From Pogona vitticeps (taxonomy: Eukaryota > Chordata > Lepidosauria > Squamata > Agamidae): a stretch of DNA of 64,000 bases. The translations under genes and the position numbers were made by a program. Of the stretch, positions 43,183 to 54,069 are shown in pieces; the stretch's first letter is position 1; the number at the start of each line of letters is the position of its first letter. The DNA lies in assembly GCF_051106095.1 (NCBI RefSeq), contig NC_135787.1:158170001-158234000 (forward strand). Direction: 5' to 3'. A model generated the notes under the pieces. It did no database searches. It saw only the letters and a list, made by a program, of their open reading frames with translations, and was not told where the DNA came from.

Positions 43183-43991
43183 AATGTTACGCTCCTTATG
43201 TAACTGCACAAAAGGATTTCAGCCAATGCATGGCAACCAGTGCATTCCCACTTTCATTTTTTTGGTGCTAGGCGCTACGGGCAAGGGTGCCGTAGACAGT
43301 GAATTGAACAGTTGTGCTTTCTAAAGATTCTTGATAGTTTTGTTGGGTCTGCATTTTTCAAATCAGGTCAGCTTTATTTGCACCTCCAAAATGGAACACA
43401 GTTATCTTTTAGGGATTTTTTGAACTTCTTCAAATTTTAAGATACAGTTCTTACGTGTTTATTTTTTTTAAAAAAACTACCATAACTACCATAGATTTCA
43501 ATGCATGCTTTAGGATAAAATGCAAATTTTGTGAAAAGACTACTTTAAAATGTGGATGCTAAAACAGATTGACGAGGAGTGATGGAACAGAACAGGGCTA
43601 AGATGAATCTTTGTAAAACTGACAGATACTGTCGGTAGGCTTAGACATCCATCCATCTATGGCTTTTGCTAACTAAGAGCAGCCAGCACTGACAGAACTA
43701 CAGTCACCACTCAAGAAGCACTGCCTGTGGGATACAGGATTTCCAGCACCATAAGAGCAAAGATGGAAATTCTCCTCCTTTCTGTTGTCATACAGCAGCT
43801 ACCCGAGGTTTAATTTGTTGTACTGTCCTGTTGGTTACTGCTGCTCTTACCTACGTGAAATATTTTACCTGATGCCACTGGACTTCTCAACATTCAGGAA
43901 GTACAGGACACATTTTATAGTACTATTTGTTTGTGCCATTTTGTCATGGAAACTGAGTAGGTAATATTAAAGGGGATTTAAATTAAGGAAA
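43183..43991 (-). other. ANKS1B: ANKS1B intron, no recognised feature
   Basis: No exon or repeat recognised. Confidence 0.4.
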
Positions 43992-44275
43992 AGCAGTGTG
44001 CTGCCTATATACTGCCCCATAGCACTTAAAGCACTCTCTGGACAGTTTACAAGTTAATTATGAAGGCTACACACACAGCTCTGCAAGCTGGGTACTCATT
44101 TTACTGACCTCGGAAGGATAGAAGGCTGAGTCAACCTTGAGCTGGCTACCTGAGAAAGAACTCCAGGTTGCGAGCACAGTTTTGGTTGTACTACAACAGT
44201 TTAACCACTGCGCCACGAAGCTCTTCATTAGCACAACATCAACAGGTTATCTTATATGTCTGTGATCTCTGGCTG
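43992..44275 (-). mobile_element. tRNA-derived SINE with extra 5' segment
   Basis: On the minus strand it starts GAGATCACAGACATATAAG and continues GTGCTAATGAAGAGCTTCG. The tRNA-like head GTGGCGCAGTGGTTAAACTG follows, then the body and the end CTATGGGGCAGTATATAGGC. It is the best-preserved copy of the family seen at 6488-7612 and 8061-8265. Confidence 0.8.
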
Positions 44276-44436
44276 ATATACTATAAATAATGTAGAGGTC
44301 TACAAGTAGAGCCTAATTTACCTCCTGCTCACTCCTGATTGAATGCAAAAAAACCAGGAGGAATTTAAAATATAATACAATTGAAAATGACAATTTCACC
44401 ACTTATATTCATATGGAGGATATTTGTTTCACTCAC

Positions 44437-44508
44437 CCTCATTTTTGCACAAGCATCCTGCGTCGATTCTGTACCTCTTAGCTCTTTTACCAGCATGGAA
44501 CCTAAATA
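44437..44508 (-). CDS. ANKS1B: ANKS1B coding exon (PTB domain)
   Basis: 24 codons, phase 0, [20 protein letters not shown] to AKMR, with a TTTAAG acceptor and a GTGAGT donor. [16 protein letters not shown] is the start of the PTB fold (human [16 protein letters not shown]). The acceptor is preceded by few pyrimidines. A TTTAG seven bases further in could act as a competing site but would break the frame. Confidence 0.95.
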
Positions 44509-45090
44509 CTTAAATGACAAACAAGCAATTTGCTTTTTGTTACAGAATAAACACATCTAAAAGGACAAAGGTCTCTGACCTAGGAGATTCTACATTTCTT
44601 ATCCCTTCCACATAAATATTTCATATTATTAGGTTTTCAAATGGAAAGTGTCCTGTTAATTTAGTATGTGTAACAGCAAACATTGCAATTGTCATTTCAA
44701 AGAGAAACAACTGTAATTGCCATCTTGAGAAAAATGAATGAAAAAGAAAGATATGTTTGTACAAAACTGGCACATTATTATATAGTTAGATGACCTGCAA
44801 GATGTACATGGCACATTTTTATTAGGTAAAATAAATGTGTTAAATGGAAGCCATGATGACCTTTAGCTCATTGTTCTGTGTTTCAAGAAAACACTGACTT
44901 GACGGAATTATAACAATAAATATGTACAAAATGTTGATAGACTGAACCCAACATTGTAGGACTGTTTAAAGACGTAAGGATTCTCATTGAGGTATGTGGT
45001 CTAAGATCTGAATAAGTTTTTAATAGTACCTATGGTGGCCTAATTCTGTACTGTTAAATACATGCTTGATTTGACAGACTTTTAACGCTT
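44509..45090 (-). other. ANKS1B: ANKS1B intron, no recognised feature
   Basis: AT-rich intron up to the BovB insertion. Confidence 0.4.
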
Positions 45091-45101
45091 TAGGAAAATA
45101 T

Positions 45102-47395
45102 GTGTTTAGTCGTTTAGTCGTGTCCGACTCTTCGTGACCCCATGGACCAGAGCACGCCAGGCCCTCCTGTCTTCTACTGCCTCCCGGAGTTGTGTCAGGT
45201 TCATGTTGGTTGCTTCGCAGACACTGTCCAGCCATCTCATCCTCGGTCGTCCCCTTCTCCTCTTGCCATCACACTTTCCCAACATCAGGGTCTTTTCCAG
45301 GGAGTCTTTTCTTCTCATTAGATGGCCAAAGTACTGGAGCCTCAGCTTCAGGATCTGTCCTTCCAGTGAGCACTCAGGGTTGATTTCCTTTAGAACTGAT
45401 AGGTTTGTTCTCCTTGCAGTCCAGGGGATTCTCAAGAGCCTCCTCCAGCACCAAAATTCAAAGGCATCAATTCTTCGGCGGTCAGCTTTCTTTATGGTCC
45501 AGCTCTCACTTCCATACATCACGACAGGAAAAACCATAGCTTTGACTATTCGGACTTTTGTTGGCAAGGTGATGTCTCTGCTTTTCAAGATGCTGTCCAG
45601 ATTTGTCATCGCTTTCCTCCCAAGAAGAAGGCGCCTTTTAATTTCAGGGCTGCTGTCTCCATCTGCAGTGATCATGGAGCCCAGGAAGATAAAATCTGAC
45701 ACTGCCTCCATATCTTCCCCTTCTATTTCCCAGGAGGTGATGGGACCAGTGGCCATGATCTTAGTTTTTTTGATGTTGAGTTTCAGACCGTTTTTTGCAC
45801 TCTCCTCTTTCACTCTCATTACAAGGTTCTTTAATTCCTCCTCACTTTCTGCCATCAGAGTGGTATCATCTGCATATCGGAGGTTGTTGATATTTCTTCC
45901 GGCAATCTTAATTCCGGCTTGGGTTTCTTCCAGTCCAGCCTTCCGCATGATGTATTCTGCATATAAGTTAAATAAGCTGGGGGACAATATACAGCCTTGC
46001 CGTACTCCTTTCCCAATTTTGAACCACTCAGTTGTTCCATGACCAGTTCTAACTGTTGCTTCCTGTCCCACATATAGGTTTCTCAGGAGACAAATAAAGT
46101 GGTCAGGCACTCCCATTTCTTTAAGAACTTGCCATAGTTTGTTGTGGTCCACACAGTCAAAGGCTTTCGCATAGTCAATGAAGCAGAAGTAGATATTTTT
46201 CTGGAACTCTCTGGCTTTCTCCATAATCCAGCGCAAGTTAGCAATTTGGTCTCGAGTTCCTCTGCCTCTTCGGAATCCAGCTTGTACTTCTGGGAGTTCT
46301 CGGTCCACATACTGCTGAAGCCTACCTTGTAGGATTTTGAGCATAACCTTGCTAGCGTGCGAAATGAGTGCAATTGTACGGTAGTTGGAGCATTCTTTGG
46401 CACTGCCTTTCTTTGGGATTGGGATGTAGACTGATCTTTTCCAATCCTCTGGCCACTGTTGAGTTTTCCAAACTTGCTGGCATATTGAATGTAGCACCTG
46501 AACAGCATCATCTTTCAAGATTTTAAATAGTTCAACTGGAATGCCATCACCTCCACTGGCCTTGTTGTTAGCCAGGCTTTCTAAGGCCCACTTGACTTCG
46601 CTCTCCGGGATGTCTGGCTCAAGGTCAGCAACTACATTGTCTGGGTTGTCCGGGATATCCACATCTTTCTGATATAATTCCTCTGTGTATTCTTGCCACC
46701 TCTTCTTGACGTCTTCTGCTTCTGTTAGGTCCCTCCCATTTTTGTCTTTTATCATGTTCATCTTTGCGCAAAATGTTCCTCTAATATGTCCAATTTTCCT
46801 GAACAGATCTCTGGTCTTTCCTTTTCTGTTATCTTCCTCTATTTTTTTGCATTGTTCATTTAAGAAGGCCCTCTTGTCTCTCCTTGCTATTCTTTGGAAG
46901 TCTGAATTCAAGTTTCTGTAACTTTCCCTATCTCCCTTGCATTTTGCTTCCCTTCTCCTCTCTGCTATTTCTAAGGCCTCGTTGGACAGCCACTTTGCTT
47001 TCTTGCATTTCCTTTTCTTTGGGATGGTTTTCGTTGCTGCCTCCTGGACAATGTTACGAGCCTCTATCCAAAGTTCTTCAGGCACTCTGTCCACCAAATC
47101 TAGTTCCTTAAATCTGTTCTTTACTTCCACTGTGTATTCATAAGGGATTTGGTTTAGATTATACCTGAGTGGCCCAGTGGTTTTTCCTAATCTCTTCAGT
47201 CTAAGCTTGAATTTTGCTATGAGAAGCTGATGATCAGAACCGCAGTCAGCTCCAGGTCTTGTTTTTGCTGACTGTATAGAGCTTCTCCATCTTTGGCTGC
47301 AGAGAATGTAATCAATCTGATTTCGATATTGCCCATCTGGTGATTTCCATGTATAGAGTCCATGTATAGGAGTTCCATGTATAGAGTTCCATGTA
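45102..47395 (-). mobile_element. BovB (RTE) LINE, 5' truncated, young
   Basis: A perfect 11-bp target duplication, TAGGAAAATAT (45091-45101 and 47396-47406), flanks the copy. On the minus strand one frame is open across the whole element, about 760 codons. It runs from the end of the endonuclease (YTWKSPDGQYRNQIDYILCS, SDHQLL) through the reverse transcriptase with an intact FRYADD-type box (NNLRYADDTTLMAE) to the C-terminus and GGTCACGAAGAGTCGGACAC. The first two thirds of the endonuclease are missing, so it cannot move by itself. It lies in an ANKS1B intron in the sense orientation. Confidence 0.95.
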
Positions 47396-47406
47396 TAGGA
47401 AAATAT

Positions 47407-48324
47407 AGGTCTGATCATTTAAAACAACATCATTCATAAAACAGGAATAATATTCTTTGCTTCGTGTCATGACTGGCAAGAGGAAAGATAAAAGGAAGTG
47501 TTCCCATACATAGTGACAAAATTAGTCATTCTGACTAATAACGGAAAGTCAGTGTGGCAATTGCCTCAGTAGCTGATCACAAAAAATATAGCAATGACCA
47601 GTGGCTCAGATAGAGTTTTAAAGGACTTGCACAAATTCAGGCAGGACAGTTCTATCCAAATGAGGCAGTGTATTGCTCAGTACCTACAGGGGACAAGAAA
47701 GGAAAAAGCTCTTGCCCTCTTCTTTTCTTCCTCATAAACTTCCCAGATGTTTCTGCTTTGCTATTTTGTAAAGAGAGCAGGGTGCTACATTAAAGTAGAG
47801 ACTCCTTCTGGCCCAAGGGCCAAATTCAGGCCACTGCTGGGGTCAAAAGTTAAAAGAATGGGACAGAAGAAATTTTAGCTTTAAAGGTATTACTGGAGGT
47901 AACTAAACTAAAGCTCAGGAGAGACATTTCATCCATTAAAAAATGGGGAGTTGGTAGAATCTATACAAAAACTTGGAAACCAACATATTATGGTAATAGG
48001 TGGAAGGAGGCATGGCCAGATTGGAACCGCCAGCAGGTTGAGAATTGACTGAAGGACCTGAGATTTTACATGGTTCTTAATGGTCCTTCCAATGGCTCCT
48101 TTCTGGCTATGCCTGAGACTGCTGATGTTTCTTACTATTGAGGTCAGACTTGTAACTCTTCTTTCTGCATTTCATAACTTGTTATTGAAACCATTATGGT
48201 TCTAGAAAAAGGACTTCATCACGATTACAGTTATGTTAGGCAGAGAAAGAGATGATAAAACATGATGTCCTAAATTGGGAAATTTTTGGCTATTCACAAA
48301 GGAAACTGAAGCTGGCAAACTTAC
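47407..48324 (-). other. ANKS1B: ANKS1B intron, no recognised feature
   Basis: No exon, RNA or repeat recognised. Confidence 0.4.
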
Positions 48325-48453
48325 AAATGCTTTGTAATCACATGACTGGAAGATGAGTTTCTCTGGATGATGCTGCCAGTATTGTACTGGTGTTGATGCT
48401 GTCGCTTCATTAGGAGGTCGTAAAGTAATTGATGGTTCGCCCCAGTCTCCAGT
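48325..48453 (-). CDS. ANKS1B: ANKS1B coding exon (linker and start of PTB)
   Basis: 43 codons, phase 0, [20 protein letters not shown] to SCDYKAF, with a TTTTAG acceptor and a GTAAGT donor. It joins directly to YLGSML of the next exon. The sequence [20 protein letters not shown] is as in human. This is the most upstream ANKS1B exon in the window. The preceding SAM-PTB linker exon (human ...KLERQMAQ) was not found up to 64000, so the intron is at least 15.5 kb. Confidence 0.97.
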
Positions 48454-50129
48454 CTAAAAATCAGAAGGATTCCAAAATCAAACAGAAACTAGTTTTTGTG
48501 GGCGTTTTTTTTTAAAGCTCACTATAGCTGCAGCCAAATCGCACTGATTACTTATTATTATTAATTGCACACGCTATTCTAAAGAATAAAATAACAGATG
48601 AATACCATTTGGACAGCATCGCTACAGTACAGCCTCTCATCTGAATTTTCTAGCAAGGACAAAATGTCCCAATAAAACAGATGCTATTTAAATAGAAATA
48701 TTACTTACACACCATTGTGCCAAAAAAAAAGGTACAAGAATTAGCTAGAGATTTCAGATAAAAGGTCTGAAAAGATGAAATTCTACTTAACAGACTCTCT
48801 GCATGAATACATGATAGGAAGTCCCCATAATTTGAAACATGCAACTAAGTAACTTTATCTTATGTATATTTACTCAAAGGTAATTTTTTTACCTAGTGGG
48901 TTGTACTCTCAGGGAAGTGCAGGCTTAAGCCATCATATGCACAACTCCATAGGGATAACTCTCACCCAAAATGCTTGAATAGCATAAGTTTTCTTAGAGA
49001 AGAACCAGTAATTCAAACTGATTGAACAAATCAGCAATTTTTAAAAGAAGTTTTCTAAAATTAAATTATACAAAGATTCAGAACTACTGCTACTTTTTTT
49101 ATCATTAAACATTTGTATTTTACACCAGTTTCATTTCTATTTTTCTCCCCCCCCCCTTTTTTTTAAAGCTGAACTGGACATGCTTGGTGAGGAATTGTAA
49201 AAAACTTACTAATTTCAAACAAACCTGAAAAATTAAATTACAAAGTAAAGCAGCTGAAAGGAATAATTATTATCAAAAGCATATGAGAAAATTGCAGTAA
49301 AAGAAAGTACAGTTGCAATAGTCCATTCAGGACAGAGCAAACAAACAAACATTGTACATCCACTTTCATGGCCCACAAGTAAAGACAAGACACAAGGTTG
49401 TACAGATCTGCAAAGACAAGCACAAGATAAACTGTAAGGCACCAAAGTGTAGTAACATTCCAACATGAAAACTAAAGCAGGAATGCAGAAAACGGGACAA
49501 GCAGAAACAACTTTGTGCCAGCATTACTGTTTTTGTTCAAAAGCCAGCAGTAATGCAGTTCTTGTAATATTGCTTTTAAAACATTCTAAAGAGATACCTA
49601 ATTCTGGACCAGTCTCTTACTAACACTCTACTGCTTTTCTGAATGAAAGTTTTTTTGAAGAGAGAAATGGATGTGTATAGGCCTGGCAGAACATTCGTTT
49701 CTTAAAACAATTTCAGTTTTTCCTGTGTCATTGTTTCTGGTTGCTGGAAAATGTTGCACATGAAGAATATCTGTCCATTATGTAGATATTAAATAATATA
49801 ATAGTTAATTCTCAGCATTCATGTAGCACTTTTAAAGTGTTTGGAACATTTCATGTATTATTATTCAATTATTAATACAGATTTTAAACACTCAGAGATG
49901 GACATGGAGATTTAGGCACTGCAGCCAAACTGAGAGAACCAGGTTTCCTTGACCTGTCTTCATAGACAATCAGGTGACTGATAAATCTATTTATTTAATG
50001 AAGCCAGTGGAGAGAATGAACTAAGGAGAGGCTCCTCCTGCAGGAAGCTAGACTGCCCTCATTTTTATTATCCTTCTGAAAGCAGACAAAGACCTTTCCC
50101 TGAATGAATGGCTGCCAAATGGTTTTTTT
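48454..50129 (-). other. ANKS1B: ANKS1B intron, no recognised feature
   Basis: AT-rich intron, nothing recognised. Confidence 0.4.
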
Positions 50130-50276
50130 AAAATGGATTGTTGTACCTTACTGTATTGAATGTGTTTTGGTGTTGCTTACATTTTTGGTATTATATTCAT
50201 TGATTTTTTTTAGTATTGTATACTCATTTTTACTAACAGTATATTTTAATTGTAAGCTGCCTTGGGTCTTTTTTAA
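50130..50276 (+). mobile_element. L2-type LINE 3' end fragment
   Basis: TTGTAAGCTGCCTTGGGTC and TTTTTTAAGGA match the L2-like 3' ends at 43105-43140. It abuts a second L2 copy through a hairpin at 50277-50320. Confidence 0.5.
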
Positions 50277-50320
50277 GGACCAGAGTGGTGAGTGCCTTGG
50301 GGCACTCACCACTCTGGTCC
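50277..50320. repeat. Perfect hairpin, 20-bp arms, 4-base loop
   Basis: The arm GGACCAGAGTGGTGAGTGCC (50277-50296) is the exact reverse complement of 50301-50320, with loop TTGG. The right arm is L2 coding sequence (ALTTLVHALGV), so the left arm is an inverted copy made at the 5' junction. Confidence 0.97.
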
Positions 50321-50849
50321 ATGCACTTGGAGTCTCGAGATTAGACTACTGTAACGTGCTCTACATGGGGCTACCTTTGAGACTGATGCGGAAGCTTCAA
50401 ATGGTGCAGAATGCGGGGGCCAGACTTTTTACTGGGGTGAGAAAACATCAACATATTTCCCCCACTCTGGCTACCTTGCATTGGCTGCCCATTCATTTCC
50501 GCATTAATTTCAAAGTGTCAATGACGACATATAAAGCCCTAAATGGTTTAGGACCTCGAAATCTAGCGGAACGTCTCCTCCACCTAGATCTACCCAAATC
50601 AGTCATTCTAGTCAGGAAGGGCAGCTGAGGGACCTAACGCTGAGGGAGGCCCGGAGAGAAACAATAAGAAACCGGGCCTTCTCAGCAGTGGCCCCTCGCC
50701 TTTAGGCAGGCTTTCCCACTTGTCATCACTTGAATAGTTTTTCCATCTTGAACTATATTACTACTGTTGTTTTTTTATTTTATTATATTGTTTTTATTCT
50801 ATTACTGTTAGCCGCCCAGAGTAGACTTCAGTCTAGATGGGCAGGGTAT

Positions 50850-50909
50850 AATTAATTAATTAATTAATTAATTAATTAATTAATTAATTAATTAATTAAT
50901 TAATTAATT
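50850..50909. repeat. (AATT)n microsatellite
   Basis: About fifteen uninterrupted AATT units inside the L2 3' UTR. Confidence 0.95.
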
Positions 50910-51181
50910 TTAAGGAGAAAGGTGAGTTAAAATATTTTAAGTAAATAAGTACAGATTCATTCCACCTGATTTTTGCAGATCTCCCTCCTCTCTGCTTTAC
51001 AGCACACCCCTTTTGTCAGAGTTCCCTGCTGATCTGTGTAATGTTTTCACCAAGAGGAGTGAGACTGAAAGGCTATACCAGGGAGGAAAATATGGAAAAT
51101 TGTGCTAATTTATGAAATCACAAATCTGGATCTAGCCCTCTTTTTGAAAATTCTCCAATTCATATTTTCTGTAGTATAAAT

Positions 51182-51522
51182 CAGTGGTTCAGTGGTCCCC
51201 AACCTTTTTGGAACTGCAGACTGGTTGGGGGGATGGGGTCTGTGCGTGGAGTGGGGTGGCACATTCACGGGCGGGTATGGTGTGCTCACACACATGCACC
51301 GGTGAGTGGGACTTGCTCGCGGATGGGTGTGGTGCCCTCACTGTTGAGCAGGGCACAGTGAGTGGGGCATGCCCATCTGCAAAGGCGCCTACTCATCCAT
51401 GCACATGCGTGAGTGCGCCATGCCCGCCATGTGTGCAGAGGCAGGAGATCTGTCTCCGCAGCCTGGTCCTGCACAGCCCACGGACTGGCATCGGGCTGCG
51501 GACTGGGGGTTGGGGACCCCTG
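51182..51522. mobile_element. hAT-type MITE, 341 bp
   Basis: A perfect 8-bp duplication, GTATAAAT (51174-51181 and 51523-51530), flanks it. The left end CAGTGGTTCAGTGGTCCCC has a short internal repeat of its own terminus (CAGTGGT twice). The right end is GTTGGGGACCCCTG. The interior has ACATGCGTGAGTGCGCC-type alternating runs. It is the same family as 42513-42819. Confidence 0.9.
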
Positions 51523-51530
51523 GTATAAAT

Positions 51531-53506
51531 AGCCAGTCATTCCCTACAAAGTATTCCTTTGATCTAAATCTATTCTTTCTCATCTATCTATTCTAAAGGA
51601 AGCCGTAGGCTGAGGGCCTAATAGAAACAATGCCTTGTGTGCTTTCTTTTTACTATCTCATAATATATCATCTTTAGACTCTGAAATTCTGGAAACTAGG
51701 GACCCAATGAACTCATCCACTAATGTAATCCATAGCTATGGGAAGCCTGTGGTTCTCAGGATGTCGTTGCATGACAACTCCCATCCACCTTAGCAAGCAT
51801 ACCCAATGGGGAATAGCTATCCACAACAAGCCATGGGGACCGCCAAGGACTGATAAGTTTGCGGAAACGTTAACCATGAATGTACTAAACTTACTAAACA
51901 AATTACATCTATGTTGAAAGGGGAATTGTAGATTAACATTAATTTTTCATTGGATTGTAAACATATTTTACTACACTACAACTGTATGAGTTCAGGCAAA
52001 ATAAATAAATAAATAAATAAAATAAAGGCAAAACAATTCACAGGCGATTTTACTCCCAAACTCCTATTTGTCCCTGTTTTAGTTTGGACTGAAGGAAACA
52101 TCTACATAATTTAAAAAAATCCACTCTCAATTACACCAGCAAAACCACTTTTTTTTTTCCTCCCTGCTCTAATTAACAACAGTCATGAAATTTTCCAACA
52201 AGGAAGAGGGCAATGGATTTCAGTTGCTGAAAAAAAATCACCTTTTTGTCTTTTTACCTTCAGTTATTTACTTGTGTCTCATCTCATCTTTTTCTTATAC
52301 AGTCCCCAAGTCTCTGATTCTGTCTCTTTCTCTCACATGCACACCACTTGCAGTGTTTCCTGCAAAGAGGCAGAGCATCCTCTTCAGGGAGATTAGTTGA
52401 TTCTCCTCCCCTCCCACTTCTTCCAGGCATGTACTCTTCCAAAAACTACACACAACAGCATTGCTACATTCCACTACTTCCTGTATTCAAGCAGGACATG
52501 ATTGTTGAGTGTTCAAAACAATTTACTTGGGCAACAGACTTTCTTGAACCTGTCCAGACCTCACATTCTCTGATGATCACTAATCTAACATATTGTTGAA
52601 GCAACATTTATGCAAAAAGCAAATTTCAGTCAAGCACTCTTGAAATTGACACTGAAATTAGCAAATGCCATTATTTAATTGATTGCAATACATTAGTGTC
52701 AATCTCTGGGAAATACAATCCAATGACATATGGAGAGTTACATATTACCCGTGTCTGGTGTAGAAATCTTTGCCTCATGTACTGTTGCGTTCCTTAGTGA
52801 ATATTATAAAGACAAATCTCCAAACACCCAAAGACATACAGTGGATATGTTTGCGGGACCTGCAATAGGTTGCCAAACTGCACACTTACATAAACTTCTC
52901 ATTGCATTTTACACTACTTACAGTCAGTTACTTGTGGCAAACATATGTCATAAAATGCCAGTCAGCCCTTTATTGGTTTGCAGATCATAGGGCATGATCC
53001 AATTCAGGGAAAAATACTTTTAGATAGATGAAGTTTAACTCTCACACACAAAACTGGTCTTCTACTTTACTCTGTCTATAATATTATCTTCAGGAGTTTT
53101 CATTATTTATAGAAACCATGATTTTGTATAATTGACAATATTTAAGTGTCATCCATTTATTTAAATAATTTTATTAATGTCAGTGAAAGGATAGTAATTA
53201 TCCTCCAAAATTACACTTTCTTCCCAGAATGCTCAGCATGTCATGACTATTTATAACATGACAGAATACTTGATACCTGCTTCTGTTAAAGCTCCCATTA
53301 AAAAATCTTTTACCAAGATAAATACGTCCTACTCTGAGAAAATTTATGCTAAGCATAGTAACTTTGATATTCAAGCATTGGAAAACATGAAATTAGCAAG
53401 GAATACTAAAAGCAGAGACAGCTTAGGCACCCTTCTGTACCTCACTACTGAACTAACCACAAACCAATAGGCATAAGCCAGAGCCACTGTGCACTGAAGA
53501 CTGTTA
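51531..53506 (-). other. ANKS1B: ANKS1B intron, little recognised
   Basis: An (AAAT)n tract at about 52000-52020 and a trace of the CTCCAGATG-type repeat at 51745-51800. Otherwise nothing. Confidence 0.4.
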
Positions 53507-54069
53507 CAGTGGTGCCTCGCTTAGCGATTGTTTCGTTTAACGATGAAATCGCTTAGCAATGACTTTTTCGGAGTGATCTTGCACTCCGTTTAACGATGGT
53601 TCCTATGGGTGATTTTCGCATAGCGATGTTTGGGACCATGCTTCGCATAGCAATGACAGTTTGGGTCCCCGTTTCGCTTAACGATGGTTTTGACAGCCTC
53701 ATGTTGGCTATTTTTTAAATATTTAAAAATGTTTAAAAATGTTTAGAATGTTTGAAATCATAAGTGCACTTAATAAACCCTTTGTTAAACTAATCTGACT
53801 TTGTTCCGACTCTTTTTAAATTTGTTGTAATTCCCCCCCCCATTGAGATGCATTGAATAGGTTTCAATGCATTTCAATTGGGGAACCGTGTTTCGCTTAG
53901 CGATGTTTCCTATGGCGATTTTCGCTTAAGGACGGCAATCCGTTCCCATTGGAACGGATTATCCGGCTTTCAATGCATTTCTATGGGAAACCATGTTTCG
54001 CTTAGCAATGAAATAGCTTAACAGCGATTTTTTGGGAACCAATTATCATCGTTAAGCAAGGTACCACTG
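53507..54069. mobile_element. Tigger-like MITE, 563 bp, with iterated terminal motif
   Basis: Inverted ends CAGTGGTGCCTCGCTTAGCG and CGTTAAGCAAGGTACCACTG, with TA on both sides. CGCTTAGCGATG or close variants (TTTAACGATG, CATAGCGATG, CTTAACGATGG) occur about eleven times, on the same strand in both halves. TTCCTATGGG and AATCCGTTCC are shared with the other Tigger-like copies. No transposase. Confidence 0.92.

Larger units (their letters stand above)
50277..50945 (+). mobile_element. L2 LINE, ORF2 end and 3' UTR
   Basis: The open frame 50293-50628 reads SRLDYCNVLYMGLP, LQMVQNAGARLFTGV, LATLHWLPIHFRI and MTTYKALNGLGPRNLAERLL. This is the unmistakable C-terminal segment of L2 ORF2. The 3' UTR follows, with GCCGCCCAGAGTAGACTTC, an (AATT)n tract at about 50850-50909 and the tail TTTTAAGGAGAAAGGTGAG. 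5' truncated. Confidence 0.88.

Noticed and set aside
45134-46042. 302-codon open frame on the + strand
   Set aside because: It is the antisense of BovB ORF2 at 45102-47395. The 405-codon minus frame at 23573-24790 is likewise antisense to the BovB at 21565.
51184-51596. Open frames of 75-114 codons on both strands
   Set aside because: These are shadows of the hAT MITE at 51182-51522.
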